DNA of 49,995 nt from assembly GCA_947626995.1 (NCBI GenBank), contig CANQUI010000010.1:1-49995 (forward strand). The letters are read 5' to 3'. The position numbers were made by a program, and so were the translations under genes. This DNA is from an uncultured Eisenbergiella sp. (GTDB lineage Bacteria; Bacillota; Clostridia; Lachnospirales; Lachnospiraceae). Each line of letters starts with the position of its first letter. Positions within the stretch are counted from its first letter, which is position 1. Positions 36,449-45,684 of the stretch are shown piece after piece. The notes beneath the pieces were generated by a model. The model saw only the letters and a program-made list of their open reading frames with translations. It was not told the DNA's origin and did not search any database.

Positions 36449-37284
36449 AACGAAAGATGAGTCCGGCGCGAACAAAAGCCTGGATTAAATTTGGCCTGAT
36501 CGCTTTTTTTGCATTGCTGTTTATTTCCTTTGCGCTGTTTGCCAGCTTTCTGGCACCCTATGATCCGCTGGAGAGTCATTACACACATATGCTGGAAGCA
36601 CCCGGCAGAAGCTTTTTCTTCGGAACGGATCAGCTTGGAAGAGATCTGTATTCACGCATTCTTTACGGCGGAAAAAGCTCCCTGCTCATTGCCTTTGCTG
36701 TGACAGGCATTGTATCTTTTACAGGCATTTTTATAGGAACGGCTGCGGGATTTTTCGGCGGCGTATTCGACAATCTGCTGATGCGTTTTTCTGATATGCT
36801 GATGGCATTTCCAGGATCCATTTTTACAATTGCACTGGTTAGCTTTATCGGTGTTGGTCTTCCAAATCTGATCCTTGCAATGTCCCTCACCGGATGGACT
36901 TTTTATGCCCGGATCAGCAGATCACTGGTACTGAGCATCAAAAATAATGTTTATGTAGAACAGGCACGACTGGGAGGCGCTTCCAATGTTAATATTCTGA
37001 TGCGCTATATTATGCCGAATGTCCTGCCCTCACTGCTGGTAAATATTTTCCAGGATATTGGCGGAAAACTGCTCACGATCTCAGGTCTGTCCCTTTTGGG
37101 ACTGGGATCTCCGCCCCCTGCTCCGGAATGGGGATTTATGCTCTCCGAGGGCAAAAATTATATGTATTCAGCCCCCTGGATGCTGATCTTTCCAGGCCTG
37201 GTGATACTGATAAGCGTAGTGATCTTCAATCTTCTGGGGGACAGCATTCAGGATCTGATGAACCCCAGGGAAAATGCGTGGTAA
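36445..37284 (+). CDS. Opp/Nik-type ABC transporter permease 2 (OppC-like)
   Basis: A 279-residue partner permease with about six helices. N-terminal half: G-T-D-Q-L-G-R-D-L-Y-S-R (near residue 60), the diagnostic motif of DppC/OppC proteins. The EAA loop is near R-I-S-R-S-L-V-L-S-I-K and Y-V-E-Q-A-R-L-G-G-A. The start codon shares the A of an ATGA overlap with permease 1. The C-terminus G-D-S-I-Q-D-L-M-N-P-R is usual for the family. The paired permeases form the membrane channel of an importer; the cargo cannot be read from them. Confidence 0.92.
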   Translation: MKRKMSPARTKAWIKFGLIAFFALLFISFALFASFLAPYDPLESHYTHMLEAPGRSFFFGTDQLGRDLYSRILYGGKSSLLIAFAVTGIVSFTGIFIGTAAGFFGGVFDNLLMRFSDMLMAFPGSIFTIALVSFIGVGLPNLILAMSLTGWTFYARISRSLVLSIKNNVYVEQARLGGASNVNILMRYIMPNVLPSLLVNIFQDIGGKLLTISGLSLLGLGSPPPAPEWGFMLSEGKNYMYSAPWMLIFPGLVILISVVIFNLLGDSIQDLMNPRENAW

Positions 37285-37370
37285 AGGCTTCTGCTGCGCG
37301 AAAAGAAACAGGATAGAACGGGGAAAGCCCTTCTATAAATAAAAAATAATATCAAGAGAGGAATGAAAGT

Positions 37371-38933
37371 ATGAGAAAAACATGGAAATCCTGTATGGCC
37401 GCAATGGCCGCATTTTCGCTGTTGACCGCAGGGTATTGCAGCACAGCTTACTGCGCGGATGCCGCAGAGGCGGAAACTGTGGAATCAAGCGAAGATTCCC
37501 ACCTGAACGTTGCCCTGTTTCTGTGGATGGAGGGACTGGATCCCGCTGACGGCTGGGCCGGCTGGACAAGCGCCCGCTGCGGTATCAGCGAAACGCTGCT
37601 GACTGCCGACGAGAATATGGATGTGGTCCCCTGCCTGGCGGACTCCTGGGAACAGGTGGATGATCTTACCTATAAATTTCACATTCGCCAGGGGGTGAAA
37701 TTCTCAAACGGCAATGATATGACACCCCAGACTGTAAAGGAATCTATTGAGCGTACCGCGGAATTAAACAGCCGGGGCGGCAACCTGAATTTGGAAAGCG
37801 TTGAGGTGGACGGTGAATATGTAATCTTTAAGACAACAGAACCGTACAGCGCCTTTCCTTATTATCTTACGGAACCCATGTGCAGTATCGTGGACACTAC
37901 AGTAGATACCAGCAATTTTGAAGCGGATCCCATCTGTACCGGACCTTACCGCTGTGTGGAATATGTACCGGAACAGAAGTATGAGCTTGTAGCAAATCAG
38001 TATTACTGGGGCGGAGTTCCTGATGTAGACAGTATCACTGTGCTGAACATCGCGGATGATACCAAGGTGAGCGCAATGCTGGCAGGCGATCTTGACGTTG
38101 CTGTGGGAGCCTCGGCAACCACATTGTCTCTGGTGGAAGGAAACGATCATATTCAGATGGTAAATGTAACAGGTACCCGTGAGTCCGATCTGGAGATCAA
38201 CTGCAGGGAAGGACGCCCCACAGCGGATCAGAACCTGCGCAAAGCTCTTTCCTACGCCATTGACCGTGACGTCATCGCGCAGATTTCCGGAAGCGGCTAT
38301 GCCGCCGGCCTGGGCAAGCCTTTCCCGGACAGCGTAGGCTACAATATGGATCAGGTACAGGGCCAGACTTATGACACAGAAAAAGCGAAGGAGTGCCTGG
38401 AACTGGCAGGGTATGCGGATTCCGACAGCAACGGATATGTAGAGAAGGATGGGGAGGAACTGGTTCTCACCATTGCGCTGCGCTCCAATGCTTCTACCGC
38501 CGTTTACCAGGCCATGCAGGATATGTGGAAGGAAGTCGGCATTCATGTGGAAATCGAACTGATGGAAAATACCAGTGATATCCGGGATACCGGAGAATTC
38601 GATTTCCTTGGCGGCGGCTGGCAGACAGTAAACAATGCGGATGGACAGTCTTATCTGAAAAACCGCTGGACTGACGGCGGCCCGGACAACTATACCGGTT
38701 ATCACAGCGATGCTTTCCAGGAGGTGATGGAGCGCCTTAACCAGGCATTCACCTATGAAGACCGCGTAGCCTGCTATGTGGAAGCCTCCCAGATCATTGC
38801 AGATGATTGTCCTACCATTTTCCTTTGCGCCAATGCCAATATCACTCTGGTGAATACAGACAAGGTAACGGATGTAACGGTCTTCCCCATCGACTATTAT
38901 ATGATCACAAACAAGTGGAAAGCTGTAAAATAA
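37371..38933 (+). CDS. Extracellular solute-binding protein (family 5)
   Basis: A 520-residue binding protein of the OppA/DppA/NikA family. Signal peptide M-R-K-T-W-K-S then a hydrophobic stretch to about residue 27. No canonical lipobox is present: cysteines at 23 and 28 (G-Y-C, A-Y-C) lack the usual L-x-(A/S/G) context, although lipid attachment at one of them is possible. SBP_bac_5 features: L-A-D-S-W-E-Q-V-D (about 86-94), Y-K-F-H-I-R-Q-G-V-K-F-S-N-G (about 99-112) and R-K-A-L-S-Y-A-I-D-R-D-V-I (about 288-300). Family cargo ranges from peptides to nickel chelates and haem, so this gene decides what the operon takes up. RBS AGAGAGG. Confidence 0.92.
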   Translation: MRKTWKSCMAAMAAFSLLTAGYCSTAYCADAAEAETVESSEDSHLNVALFLWMEGLDPADGWAGWTSARCGISETLLTADENMDVVPCLADSWEQVDDLTYKFHIRQGVKFSNGNDMTPQTVKESIERTAELNSRGGNLNLESVEVDGEYVIFKTTEPYSAFPYYLTEPMCSIVDTTVDTSNFEADPICTGPYRCVEYVPEQKYELVANQYYWGGVPDVDSITVLNIADDTKVSAMLAGDLDVAVGASATTLSLVEGNDHIQMVNVTGTRESDLEINCREGRPTADQNLRKALSYAIDRDVIAQISGSGYAAGLGKPFPDSVGYNMDQVQGQTYDTEKAKECLELAGYADSDSNGYVEKDGEELVLTIALRSNASTAVYQAMQDMWKEVGIHVEIELMENTSDIRDTGEFDFLGGGWQTVNNADGQSYLKNRWTDGGPDNYTGYHSDAFQEVMERLNQAFTYEDRVACYVEASQIIADDCPTIFLCANANITLVNTDKVTDVTVFPIDYYMITNKWKAVK

Positions 38934-38937
38934 AGAG

Positions 38938-39735
38938 ATGCATGTGCTTGACATTCAAAACTGTACCATAACATATCAAAATGGCATACCTGCAGTATCC
39001 GACGTCTCCCTCTCCGTTTCGGAGGGGGAGATCGTCAGCATTGTCGGGGAAAGCGGAAGCGGCAAGACCACGCTGATCCGTGCCATCCTGGGTCTTCTTC
39101 CGCCAGGCGGACGCATTGTGAGCGGCCAGATTCTTTTTGAGGGCATGGATCTCACAAAAGTCGGCGAGCAGCAGATGCAGGATATCCGGGGCCGCAGGAT
39201 CGCCATGATCTTTCAGGATGTAGGGGCCGCGCTGGATCCCATTCAGCGTATCCGTAATCAGTACAGAGAATCTATTGCGGTTCATGAAAAGCTTCCCCAA
39301 AAAGAATATGCGCCGCGTGCGCTGGACATGCTGAGGCGGATGCATCTGACAGATTCAGAGCGGGTAATGGACGCCTATCCTTTTGAACTGTCCGGAGGAA
39401 TGAAACAGCGTGTGGGAATTGCCATGGGCATGATTGCCAGGCCAAAGCTTCTTCTGGCGGATGAACCAACTTCTGCTCTGGACGTGACCATCCAGGCACA
39501 GGTCGTACATCAGATGAAAAAGCTTCGGGATGAATACGGAACCGCCATCATTCTTGTCACTCATAACATGGGCGTCGCTTCTTATCTTTCCAATCGGATC
39601 GGTGTGATGCGGCAGAGTAAAATGGTAGAATTCGGCACTCGGGATCAGGTTATCTATCATCCCAGAGAGCAATATACAAAGGATCTGCTGGGGGCAGTGC
39701 CGAAGCTGGGAGGGAAGCGCTTTGCAGAATCGTGA
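38938..39735 (+). CDS. Opp-type ABC ATPase (OppD-like)
   Basis: A 265-residue nucleotide-binding subunit. Walker A is G-E-S-G-S-G-K-T-T (about residues 37-45), the signature L-S-G-G-M-K-Q-R-V near 149-157 and Walker B L-L-L-A-D-E-P near 168-174 with T-S-A-L-D following. The usual C-terminal oligo_HPY extension is very short, so the protein is smaller than typical OppD (about 330). The start lies 4 bases after the stop of the binding protein with little of a ribosome binding site, so coupled translation is likely; a slightly different start is possible. It overlaps the next ATPase gene by 14 bases. Confidence 0.9.
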   Translation: MHVLDIQNCTITYQNGIPAVSDVSLSVSEGEIVSIVGESGSGKTTLIRAILGLLPPGGRIVSGQILFEGMDLTKVGEQQMQDIRGRRIAMIFQDVGAALDPIQRIRNQYRESIAVHEKLPQKEYAPRALDMLRRMHLTDSERVMDAYPFELSGGMKQRVGIAMGMIARPKLLLADEPTSALDVTIQAQVVHQMKKLRDEYGTAIILVTHNMGVASYLSNRIGVMRQSKMVEFGTRDQVIYHPREQYTKDLLGAVPKLGGKRFAES

Positions 39736-40702
39736 AATATTGCTGGAGGTCTCTCATGTAAACAAGACCTTCCCTGTAAAGAAACAGAAGCTTCACGCAG
39801 TTTCCGATATCAGCTTTTCTCTGGCCAGAGGAGAAATTCTCGGGATCGTTGGCGAGAGCGGATGCGGAAAGAGCACACTGGCCAGGATGCTGGTGGGTTC
39901 TCTGACACCATCTTCCGGTTCTATAGCCCTGGGCGGCGTGGAGTATCATCTGCTGAAAGGAAAAGAACGGCGCAGGTTCCGGCGAAAAATGCAGATGGTC
40001 TTTCAGGATCCCCTGAGCTCCTTTTCGCCCAGGATGAAGATTGGAACTTATCTTGCGGAACCTCGGCGGAATTATGACCGCATTCCTGCGAAGCAGGCTT
40101 TTAAGGAAACGGAAAAACTGCTGGAAATGGTGGGACTTCCCGGAGACTTTTTCGCCCGGTATCCTCATGAGTTATCCGGAGGACAGCTGCAGCGGGTAGC
40201 TATCGCAAGAGCGCTGGCTATTCATCCGGATTTTCTGGTCTGCGATGAAGCTACCGGCGCTCTGGATGTTTCTATACAAAATCAGATTGCCCAGCTTCTG
40301 GTGAAACTTATACGTGAGCAAAACATCGGATGCATCTTCATCGGCCATGATCTGGCTCTGATGCGCAGTGTAAGCGACCGCATAGCCGTTATGTATCTTG
40401 GACGGATCGTGGAACTGCTGGACAGTGAAGATCTTCTGGAAAAATGTGTTCATCCCTATACGCAGGCCCTTCTGGGCGCTGTATTTGACGTATACTGCGA
40501 TCAGAATGAAGAGATTATTCTGCTGGAAGGGGAACCGCCCAGCCCCCTGGATGTGGCGGAGGGATGCTCCTTTGCCGCGCGATGCTCAAAATGCGAGGAG
40601 AAATGCCGCCGGAAGCTGCCGGTTCTGACAGAATTGGAGGATGGACATCTGGTGGCCTGTCATCTGGCTGCAGGCGGATCCGCAAAATCCAGGCCAGAAT
40701 AG
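39722..40702 (+). CDS. Opp-type ABC ATPase (OppF-like) with Cys-rich tail
   Basis: A 326-residue second ATPase. Walker A G-E-S-G-C-G-K-S (about 44-51), signature L-S-G-G-Q-L-Q-R-V near 152-160, Walker B L-V-C-D-E-A with T-G-A-L-D-V. The C-terminal oligo_HPY domain contains a cysteine cluster, C-S-F-A-A-R-C-S-K-C-E-E-K-C, which in Opp ATPases can bind an iron-sulfur centre. The start is TTG 39722 inside the end of the previous gene. Last gene of the operon, followed by a strong hairpin. Confidence 0.9.
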   Translation: MQNREILLEVSHVNKTFPVKKQKLHAVSDISFSLARGEILGIVGESGCGKSTLARMLVGSLTPSSGSIALGGVEYHLLKGKERRRFRRKMQMVFQDPLSSFSPRMKIGTYLAEPRRNYDRIPAKQAFKETEKLLEMVGLPGDFFARYPHELSGGQLQRVAIARALAIHPDFLVCDEATGALDVSIQNQIAQLLVKLIREQNIGCIFIGHDLALMRSVSDRIAVMYLGRIVELLDSEDLLEKCVHPYTQALLGAVFDVYCDQNEEIILLEGEPPSPLDVAEGCSFAARCSKCEEKCRRKLPVLTELEDGHLVACHLAAGGSAKSRPE

Positions 40703-40740
40703 AAACAGTTCATAATGTGTTGTAATAATCTGTTGCAAAG

Positions 40741-40784
40741 ATTCCCTTGATCCTGCCCTTACAGGCAGGATACAAGGGAATTTT
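40741..40784 (+). terminator. Operon-end terminator
   Basis: A long near-perfect stem: left arm 40741-40757, loop CTTACA, right arm 40764-40781 with one unpaired A, followed by a short T tract (to 40784). It sits 38 bases after the last ATPase gene and closes the B12-controlled operon. The T run is short, so it may also act as a 3' stabiliser. Confidence 0.8.
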
Positions 40785-40946
40785 CAGGTTATTTAGTTTT
40801 CATCCGTTTGCTGCCCGGATCCGATACAGATCAGTTACCTATTAAAACGATCGTTTGGATAAAAATCGATACAAAGCTTCCAGTCACCGGATAATCTGAT
40901 CCGGTTTGCGCCTGTAGATTTACTGTAGCGGTCGCATATATAAGAG

Positions 40947-41285
40947 TCAAACAGACGGGCGCATTCCGGGCAGCGGGCTCCGGGTTTTCTTTACCTCGCA
41001 CATCTCTTCATTACTGCAATTATGATAGTAGTCAAAGAACTCGTTGCAGTCCATTTCCAAAGGTTTCGGCTTCGGGACCAGGCGGACAGAAATGCCGGTC
41101 TTACGGTTTTGGAAGGAAGACGCCTGTTTCCCCGTCATGTAAAATAATAGATTGCCTTTGCCGATGCTACAGCACAAAACCACCTGAATAGCGCCTACAT
41201 TACAGGTATCGTTTTCAGAAATACAAGCGACCTGCTCATCTTTCGAAAAAGTCAGTTCCAGCAAATCATAGTCAATCTGGAACAC
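40947..41285 (-). CDS. Hypothetical protein next to relaxase
   Basis: A 112-residue protein whose family I do not recognise. It has an N-terminal beta-strand-like half and a second half with F-F-D-Y-Y-H-N-C near residue 87, ending in a Pro-rich tail. Several cysteines are spread over the sequence. No signal peptide. It follows the relaxase gene on the same strand with a gap of about 50 bases, so it may be transcribed with it as part of the mobile element. Confidence 0.55.
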   Translation of the reverse strand: MFQIDYDLLELTFSKDEQVACISENDTCNVGAIQVVLCCSIGKGNLLFYMTGKQASSFQNRKTGISVRLVPKPKPLEMDCNEFFDYYHNCSNEEMCEVKKTRSPLPGMRPSV

Positions 41286-41337
41286 ACATGGCCCTCCTAC
41301 AGTATGGATCTAATGAGGAGTGCACGAGTCATCCGGA

Positions 41338-43062
41338 TTATGTAATATCCGAAATCTGTTTTTGGTTTTTTGTTGTTTTCTGCTCTTTAGAATGGGAAGA
41401 GGGGTCGCTCCCTAATATTGTGTCCACGTTGGAGCAGACTGTTTTTAGTTCTTTCAGGCAGATTCGAAGGTTTCGGCAGGATTCATATTGGGCGTGTTTC
41501 AGGGCAGTAAGCTTTTCCTTTTCTGCTTTCAGAACCTTCATGGAGGGCAGCCTGCCGTCGTCAGAAATATTCTTCAGTATTTTCCGTGCTTCTTCATAAA
41601 GAGTAATTTCTGCGGAGTGTTCCTGTCGAAAAAATTTTTTATTTCCTGACTCCAGATATTGCCGATAAATACCCTTGTTAGCCAGATATTGTCCGGTGAA
41701 ATGGATCTGTTCATTGATTTTTTTCAGTCCCTGTTCTGTTTCCTGCAGCGCAGTTTTTGCAAAACGGAATTGTTTCTGTACTTCAGAAAGTCTTTCGAAA
41801 AGAGTTTCTCGCGTACCATAACCATGTTCCTGGACATAGGCAATTGTTTTAGCCATTTGCTGCAGGTTTGCCAGTTTTATCTTTTTAGCGTATGCCTGAC
41901 TCTTCTGTGCCTTAACACATTTCTGGAGATCTGTCACAAGCTGAAGATCTGTCTGGATGAAAAGAAATGTTTCCAGGGCATTGGCAGCTGTTTCAGTGCA
42001 TGATGAAACCAGATTTTGAGCCGCAGCAACATTCTTTTTTTCTGAAGATGAAATAGTATTCGCATTTTGGAAAAACTTCTCGGACAGATAATTTTCCTGA
42101 TAGTGTACTCCCAGCATTCTGCCGGTGACTGGTTTTGTACGATCAGGATGGAGGTAACTAAATCTTCCCCGGCTTATTCTCAATGAAATTTTATATTTCT
42201 CTGAAAGGATTTTTTGAAATTCGTCCTTGTCTTTGGCGGTGGATACCGCTTCGTCAATAGCAGTCCTGAGATAATCTTTCTGTGTTTGATATACGGTTCT
42301 TCGTGGAGTAATCCCATCATTGGTCATCTGACGGTTTCGGGATTCCAGCTTCTGCTGGCCTCTGCGTCCGGCATGATATTCCCGATCTGTAATTTTCTGG
42401 TCAGCCTCTTTTTGCAGATCGACTTGATGGAGATGCTCTCTCTCACATATATCCATGATGGACAGTTTCAGCTGTTTCAGATAATCCTTTGTCAAATGAT
42501 GTTTATAACCAGCGCGGAAATCGCATGGGCGCAGGGAAAGCTTTCTTTCCGGTTCAAACGTTGAAAAAGATGGAAACAGTTCCGATAAATCCTGGGATTT
42601 TACATCATATTTCCGCAGGCTATTGATTACAATGTGGACGTGGATATTTCCGCTTTTGTTATGTCCATCGGTGTGCGTGCATATGAGTGTCTGGTGTCCG
42701 GGGAAATTTTTTTGGGCAAATTCAACTCCCAGCTGCTGTGCCTTTTCTCCGGTCAGACCGTTTTCTTTTGCGTCTTTCGGATCAAAACTGATGATGTAAT
42801 GATGGGACTTAATCTCATTGAAATTCTGGTTTTTATGATATTTGGCGTTCAGCTCCATGCATTCCACGTCAAAAGTGAAGGGATCACAATTCAGGCCATT
42901 CAGATAATATTCTTTGCGTGGGATCAATTTGCCGTCTGTATCCATAAGAGGTTTGTTGGTATACTCGTTGTGCTGGAAGACAAGATATCGCTGTGTTTCC
43001 CCGTAATCAGAATTCTTGCTTGCAATATGTTTCAGTATTGCCATGATGTACTCCGTTTTCAA
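41338..43062 (-). CDS. Relaxase/mobilization nuclease (MobA/VirD2-like)
   Basis: A 574-residue MobP-type relaxase. The N-terminal relaxase domain (residues 1-190) carries the three-histidine metal site: H-N-K-S-G-N-I-H-V-H-I-V-I-N near residue 130-145. Before it comes H-Y-I-I-S-F-D-P-K-D (family motif with the downstream helix). The C-terminal 300 residues are charged, helical and probably coiled-coil. It starts in an ATGA overlap with the MobC stop. It would nick one strand at oriT and pilot it to a recipient using a helper element's machinery. Confidence 0.9.
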   Translation of the reverse strand: MKTEYIMAILKHIASKNSDYGETQRYLVFQHNEYTNKPLMDTDGKLIPRKEYYLNGLNCDPFTFDVECMELNAKYHKNQNFNEIKSHHYIISFDPKDAKENGLTGEKAQQLGVEFAQKNFPGHQTLICTHTDGHNKSGNIHVHIVINSLRKYDVKSQDLSELFPSFSTFEPERKLSLRPCDFRAGYKHHLTKDYLKQLKLSIMDICEREHLHQVDLQKEADQKITDREYHAGRRGQQKLESRNRQMTNDGITPRRTVYQTQKDYLRTAIDEAVSTAKDKDEFQKILSEKYKISLRISRGRFSYLHPDRTKPVTGRMLGVHYQENYLSEKFFQNANTISSSEKKNVAAAQNLVSSCTETAANALETFLFIQTDLQLVTDLQKCVKAQKSQAYAKKIKLANLQQMAKTIAYVQEHGYGTRETLFERLSEVQKQFRFAKTALQETEQGLKKINEQIHFTGQYLANKGIYRQYLESGNKKFFRQEHSAEITLYEEARKILKNISDDGRLPSMKVLKAEKEKLTALKHAQYESCRNLRICLKELKTVCSNVDTILGSDPSSHSKEQKTTKNQKQISDIT

Positions 43063-43448
43063 ATGTGTTGTCTGTCAGCAGCAAAAAAATTTCCAGCCAT
43101 TTTCAGAACTGCGTGTTTCATTACATGCAGATCAGCAATACTCTGATCAATGGCGTTATGTACCGTCTGTGAGTGGTTCCCTCCGCTGTTGAAGTAACGG
43201 GCAATCTGGTTCAGGTTACTGCCGATCTTTCCAAGTTCTGCTGTGATTCTTTTTATTTCCGGAACGTCTGCTACAATCTCATATTTTGCAATGACCTTTC
43301 CGTCCATCAGCTGACGCCGGATGTATTCTGACAGCGTGAGTCCTGCCTGTGCAGCGGCTTCTGAAATGAAATCGTATTGAATATCTGTCAAGCGGAGGTT
43401 TATGTGGTGGGTGTAAGTTAATTTGTCTTGTTTTTTACGTTTTGCCAT
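43059..43448 (-). CDS. MobC-like relaxosome protein
   Basis: About 129 residues. It contains a ribbon-helix-helix-like N-terminal part (H-I-N-L-R-L-T-D-I-Q-Y) and the MobC motif L-G-K-I-G-S-N-L-N-Q-I-A-R-Y-F-N-S-G-G near residue 82-100. MobC binds oriT and helps open it for the relaxase. I start at ATG 43448 because AAAGGAGAAAAA precedes it; an upstream in-frame ATG at 43481 is less likely. It overlaps the relaxase start by 4 bases. Confidence 0.9.
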   Translation of the reverse strand: MAKRKKQDKLTYTHHINLRLTDIQYDFISEAAAQAGLTLSEYIRRQLMDGKVIAKYEIVADVPEIKRITAELGKIGSNLNQIARYFNSGGNHSQTVHNAIDQSIADLHVMKHAVLKMAGNFFAADRQHI

Positions 43449-43510
43449 TTTTTCTCCTTTTCCGTGATGGCCTGCCATCACACTGCGACTGTTTTAACAG
43501 GAGCCAAATA

Positions 43511-43604
43511 CACATTTGAAAAATGTGCATCCGAGGGTATGGGGAGCGGAATCACCATCAAGATTGCCGGAATACAGAAAACCACGAAAGTGGGTTTCTG
43601 TATT
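43511..43604. repeat. Two hairpins, candidate oriT
   Basis: Upstream of mobC lie two inverted repeats. 43511-43527 is CACATTT-GAA-AAATGTG, 7-bp arms. 43571-43604 has 15-base arms (left starts AATACAGAAAACCAC) with one mismatch and a GAAA loop. Hairpins of this kind just upstream of mobC/relaxase genes are common at oriT. No nic site was identified with confidence. Confidence 0.5.
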
Positions 43605-44169
43605 ACAGGGCGAATCTTGCTCTGCATATCCCGAACCCGGGATGACTTTGAAAAGAAAGAGATTTTCTCACATTTGCAATTTATGACCTTTTAACTATAA
43701 GCCGTTCCGGGAGGAGAAGTGCACAATCTTTTCTTAATCTTTTCGAAAGATGCAGCATCTCAAAAACCTTTAAATACCGGATGTTGAAAGGTCGCTGGGG
43801 ACAGGGCATATACTCTGCATTACAGACGCGGTCTATGTAAATGAGTGAACAGTCTTTATGTTCAGCCAGCACAAGACTGAATGAGGCTCGTTGATATTTC
43901 AATACATCCAGCTATTAAAATTTCTCATTTGTGATCATCAGGGCAACGCCTAACTACAAAAATATTCGGATGTTCATTGAAAACCTGGAACAGAAGCAAG
44001 GTTTTAATAATCGGCATGAGATTCAGCGCGGGTACGAGACGGGATGTCTTGGGGTTATTTTCTGTACGATGCGTGATTCTTGCCTCTACAATTATGTTGA
44101 CATAGCAGGCAACAAGGATCAAAACGAATGCAGGGGATGTCCGCATCATGTCCACAGTGCTATCCTATG
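43605..44169. other. Non-coding or decayed sequence
   Basis: About 560 bases without a supported gene. Short frames exist on both strands but have neither ribosome binding sites nor recognisable products. Likely the non-coding side of oriT plus decayed DNA at the edge of the IS110 remnant. Confidence 0.45.
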
Positions 44170-44780
44170 GAGGTTACCATGCGGTATATATATCCCCACG
44201 GAAGAGGATGCTGGCATCAAGGAATATTTCCGTATGTGTGATTGCCACAAGATGTCACTCAAAAAGGTAAAACAGCAGCCCAACGTATTCTGCTTTTCCA
44301 TGGGTACTACTATGAAAGGAAAAAATAGACAATGGCGCATCTGAAATGGCTGAAGAAGCTTGATATGAAAGAACTGTACCGTGAGACGATGGAAGAATAC
44401 AAGGTGTACTATGAAGAGCAGACAGCAAAGGTTGGGAGGTTCGACGAACGGATCAAAGAAATTACCGCACAGGCAAAGTACCGAGAGAAAGTAAAACAAC
44501 TCGTATACTTCCTGGGGGATCAGGACGCATACGGCGCTGTTTCTGGCCGTGGAGGCAGGAGAGTTTGAAAGATTGGCGAAAGGAAACACTTATGCAGCGT
44601 ATCGGGACTGGCGCAAAGAGAACATTCCAGTTTCGACATATTAAACGGCTGGGGATCACAAAAGCAGGGAACGGCCGTCTGAGACTACTGTTGGCAGAAT
44701 CAGAAGGGAGTATCTGTAAGGGCGTATATCTCAGTTGCTTGTCAGTTAAAGGTAAAATGCAGTGCGCCAGGAGAGGTCTC
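44170..44780 (+). pseudogene. IS110-family transposase remnant
   Basis: The C-terminal two thirds of an IS110-type transposase spread over several frames. The motifs I-P-T-E-E-D-A-G-I-K-E-Y (44190s), K-M-S-L-K-K-V-K-Q-Q, then A-H-L-K-W-L-K-K-L-D-M-K-E-L-Y-R-E-T and K-V-G-R-F-D-E-R-I-K-E-I, and finally R-L-G-I-T-K-A-G-N with L-L-L-A-E-S are recognisable in order. Frames change near 44190, 44340, 44530 and 44640. The N-terminal DEDD catalytic part is missing, so the element is dead. Confidence 0.75.
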
Positions 44781-45548
44781 TAACAGTCAGCTGTTTGTGA
44801 TGTGATGAGAAATCAAGCGGAAATACCGCGGTATTCTGCAGCTGTTTCTGCCAGCAAAAAAATGAATAAGCAAATAGCGACAGTACCGGAAAATGATTGT
44901 GATCACTGTAAAGTCTGGGAAACTTGTGTCATTGCTATGTGTGCACGTAAAATAGTAATCCTCGCTGTTAGATCATGTTCCCTTCAGTGAATCACTAACC
45001 TGCAGATAACCATTCCACGAACAACAGAGTACCAATTGCCGGGACTGTTAAATCAGAGCTCTTTTCCAATGATGTCAGAATATCAAAATGTGGGACTTGT
45101 CAGGAAAAAAGTTTATGGAATAAGGATTTATCACTGGATAAAAGTCGATTCATAACAATGAAGTATATTTCCTAAAGTTATGCGATGTAGAACCGTATGT
45201 TTTAGAAAATTAAGTTTCTGCTTCAAATTACTTTTTAACATGAGGCATAGAAGAGATTGAGGGGAATTGTACACTTAATGAATTTGAAGCAGTGCAGTTT
45301 TCATAGAAGATTTGTCGTGATTTAAGAGAAAGTTTGAAATATATTGTGCAAAATTCAAAAAACACTATGTGTTTATAGACGATGAACACTTTATTTAGTA
45401 CAATTTAAATTAGAAATGGCGTTAGCCCAATTTACTAAAGAATGAAGAGAATGTTTTTATGCAAGGGTGTTTCTTCATGAGTGGAGAAATAATTAAGATC
45501 AGGAATGAAAAAAATTGGTTGAAATCGGTATGGCTATATGCATTTGTC

Positions 45549-45575
45549 GCGGCTCTGAACAGAGTCGCTTTTTTT
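45549..45575 (+). terminator. Terminator-like hairpin 1
   Basis: GCGGCTCTG and CAGAGTCGC (one G-U pair) separated by AA, followed by T7. A compact intrinsic terminator with no established gene immediately before it; it may end a short untranslated RNA or an anti-sigma-like leader. Confidence 0.7.
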
Positions 45576-45684
45576 AATCGACTTTTTTCGAGAAAAATCT
45601 TCCAATATCGATATTTTATCTGATTTCCAGGATGTATTTTGAGTCGATAAAGTTTTCGGATCACTTGCGTTTGAAGTTTCATTA

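Noticed and set aside
45478-45624. A 48-codon frame that could encode a basic, partly amphipathic peptide
   Set aside because: It has a poor ribosome site, and its middle is a perfect terminator hairpin with T7, so it is unlikely to be translated as a unit.
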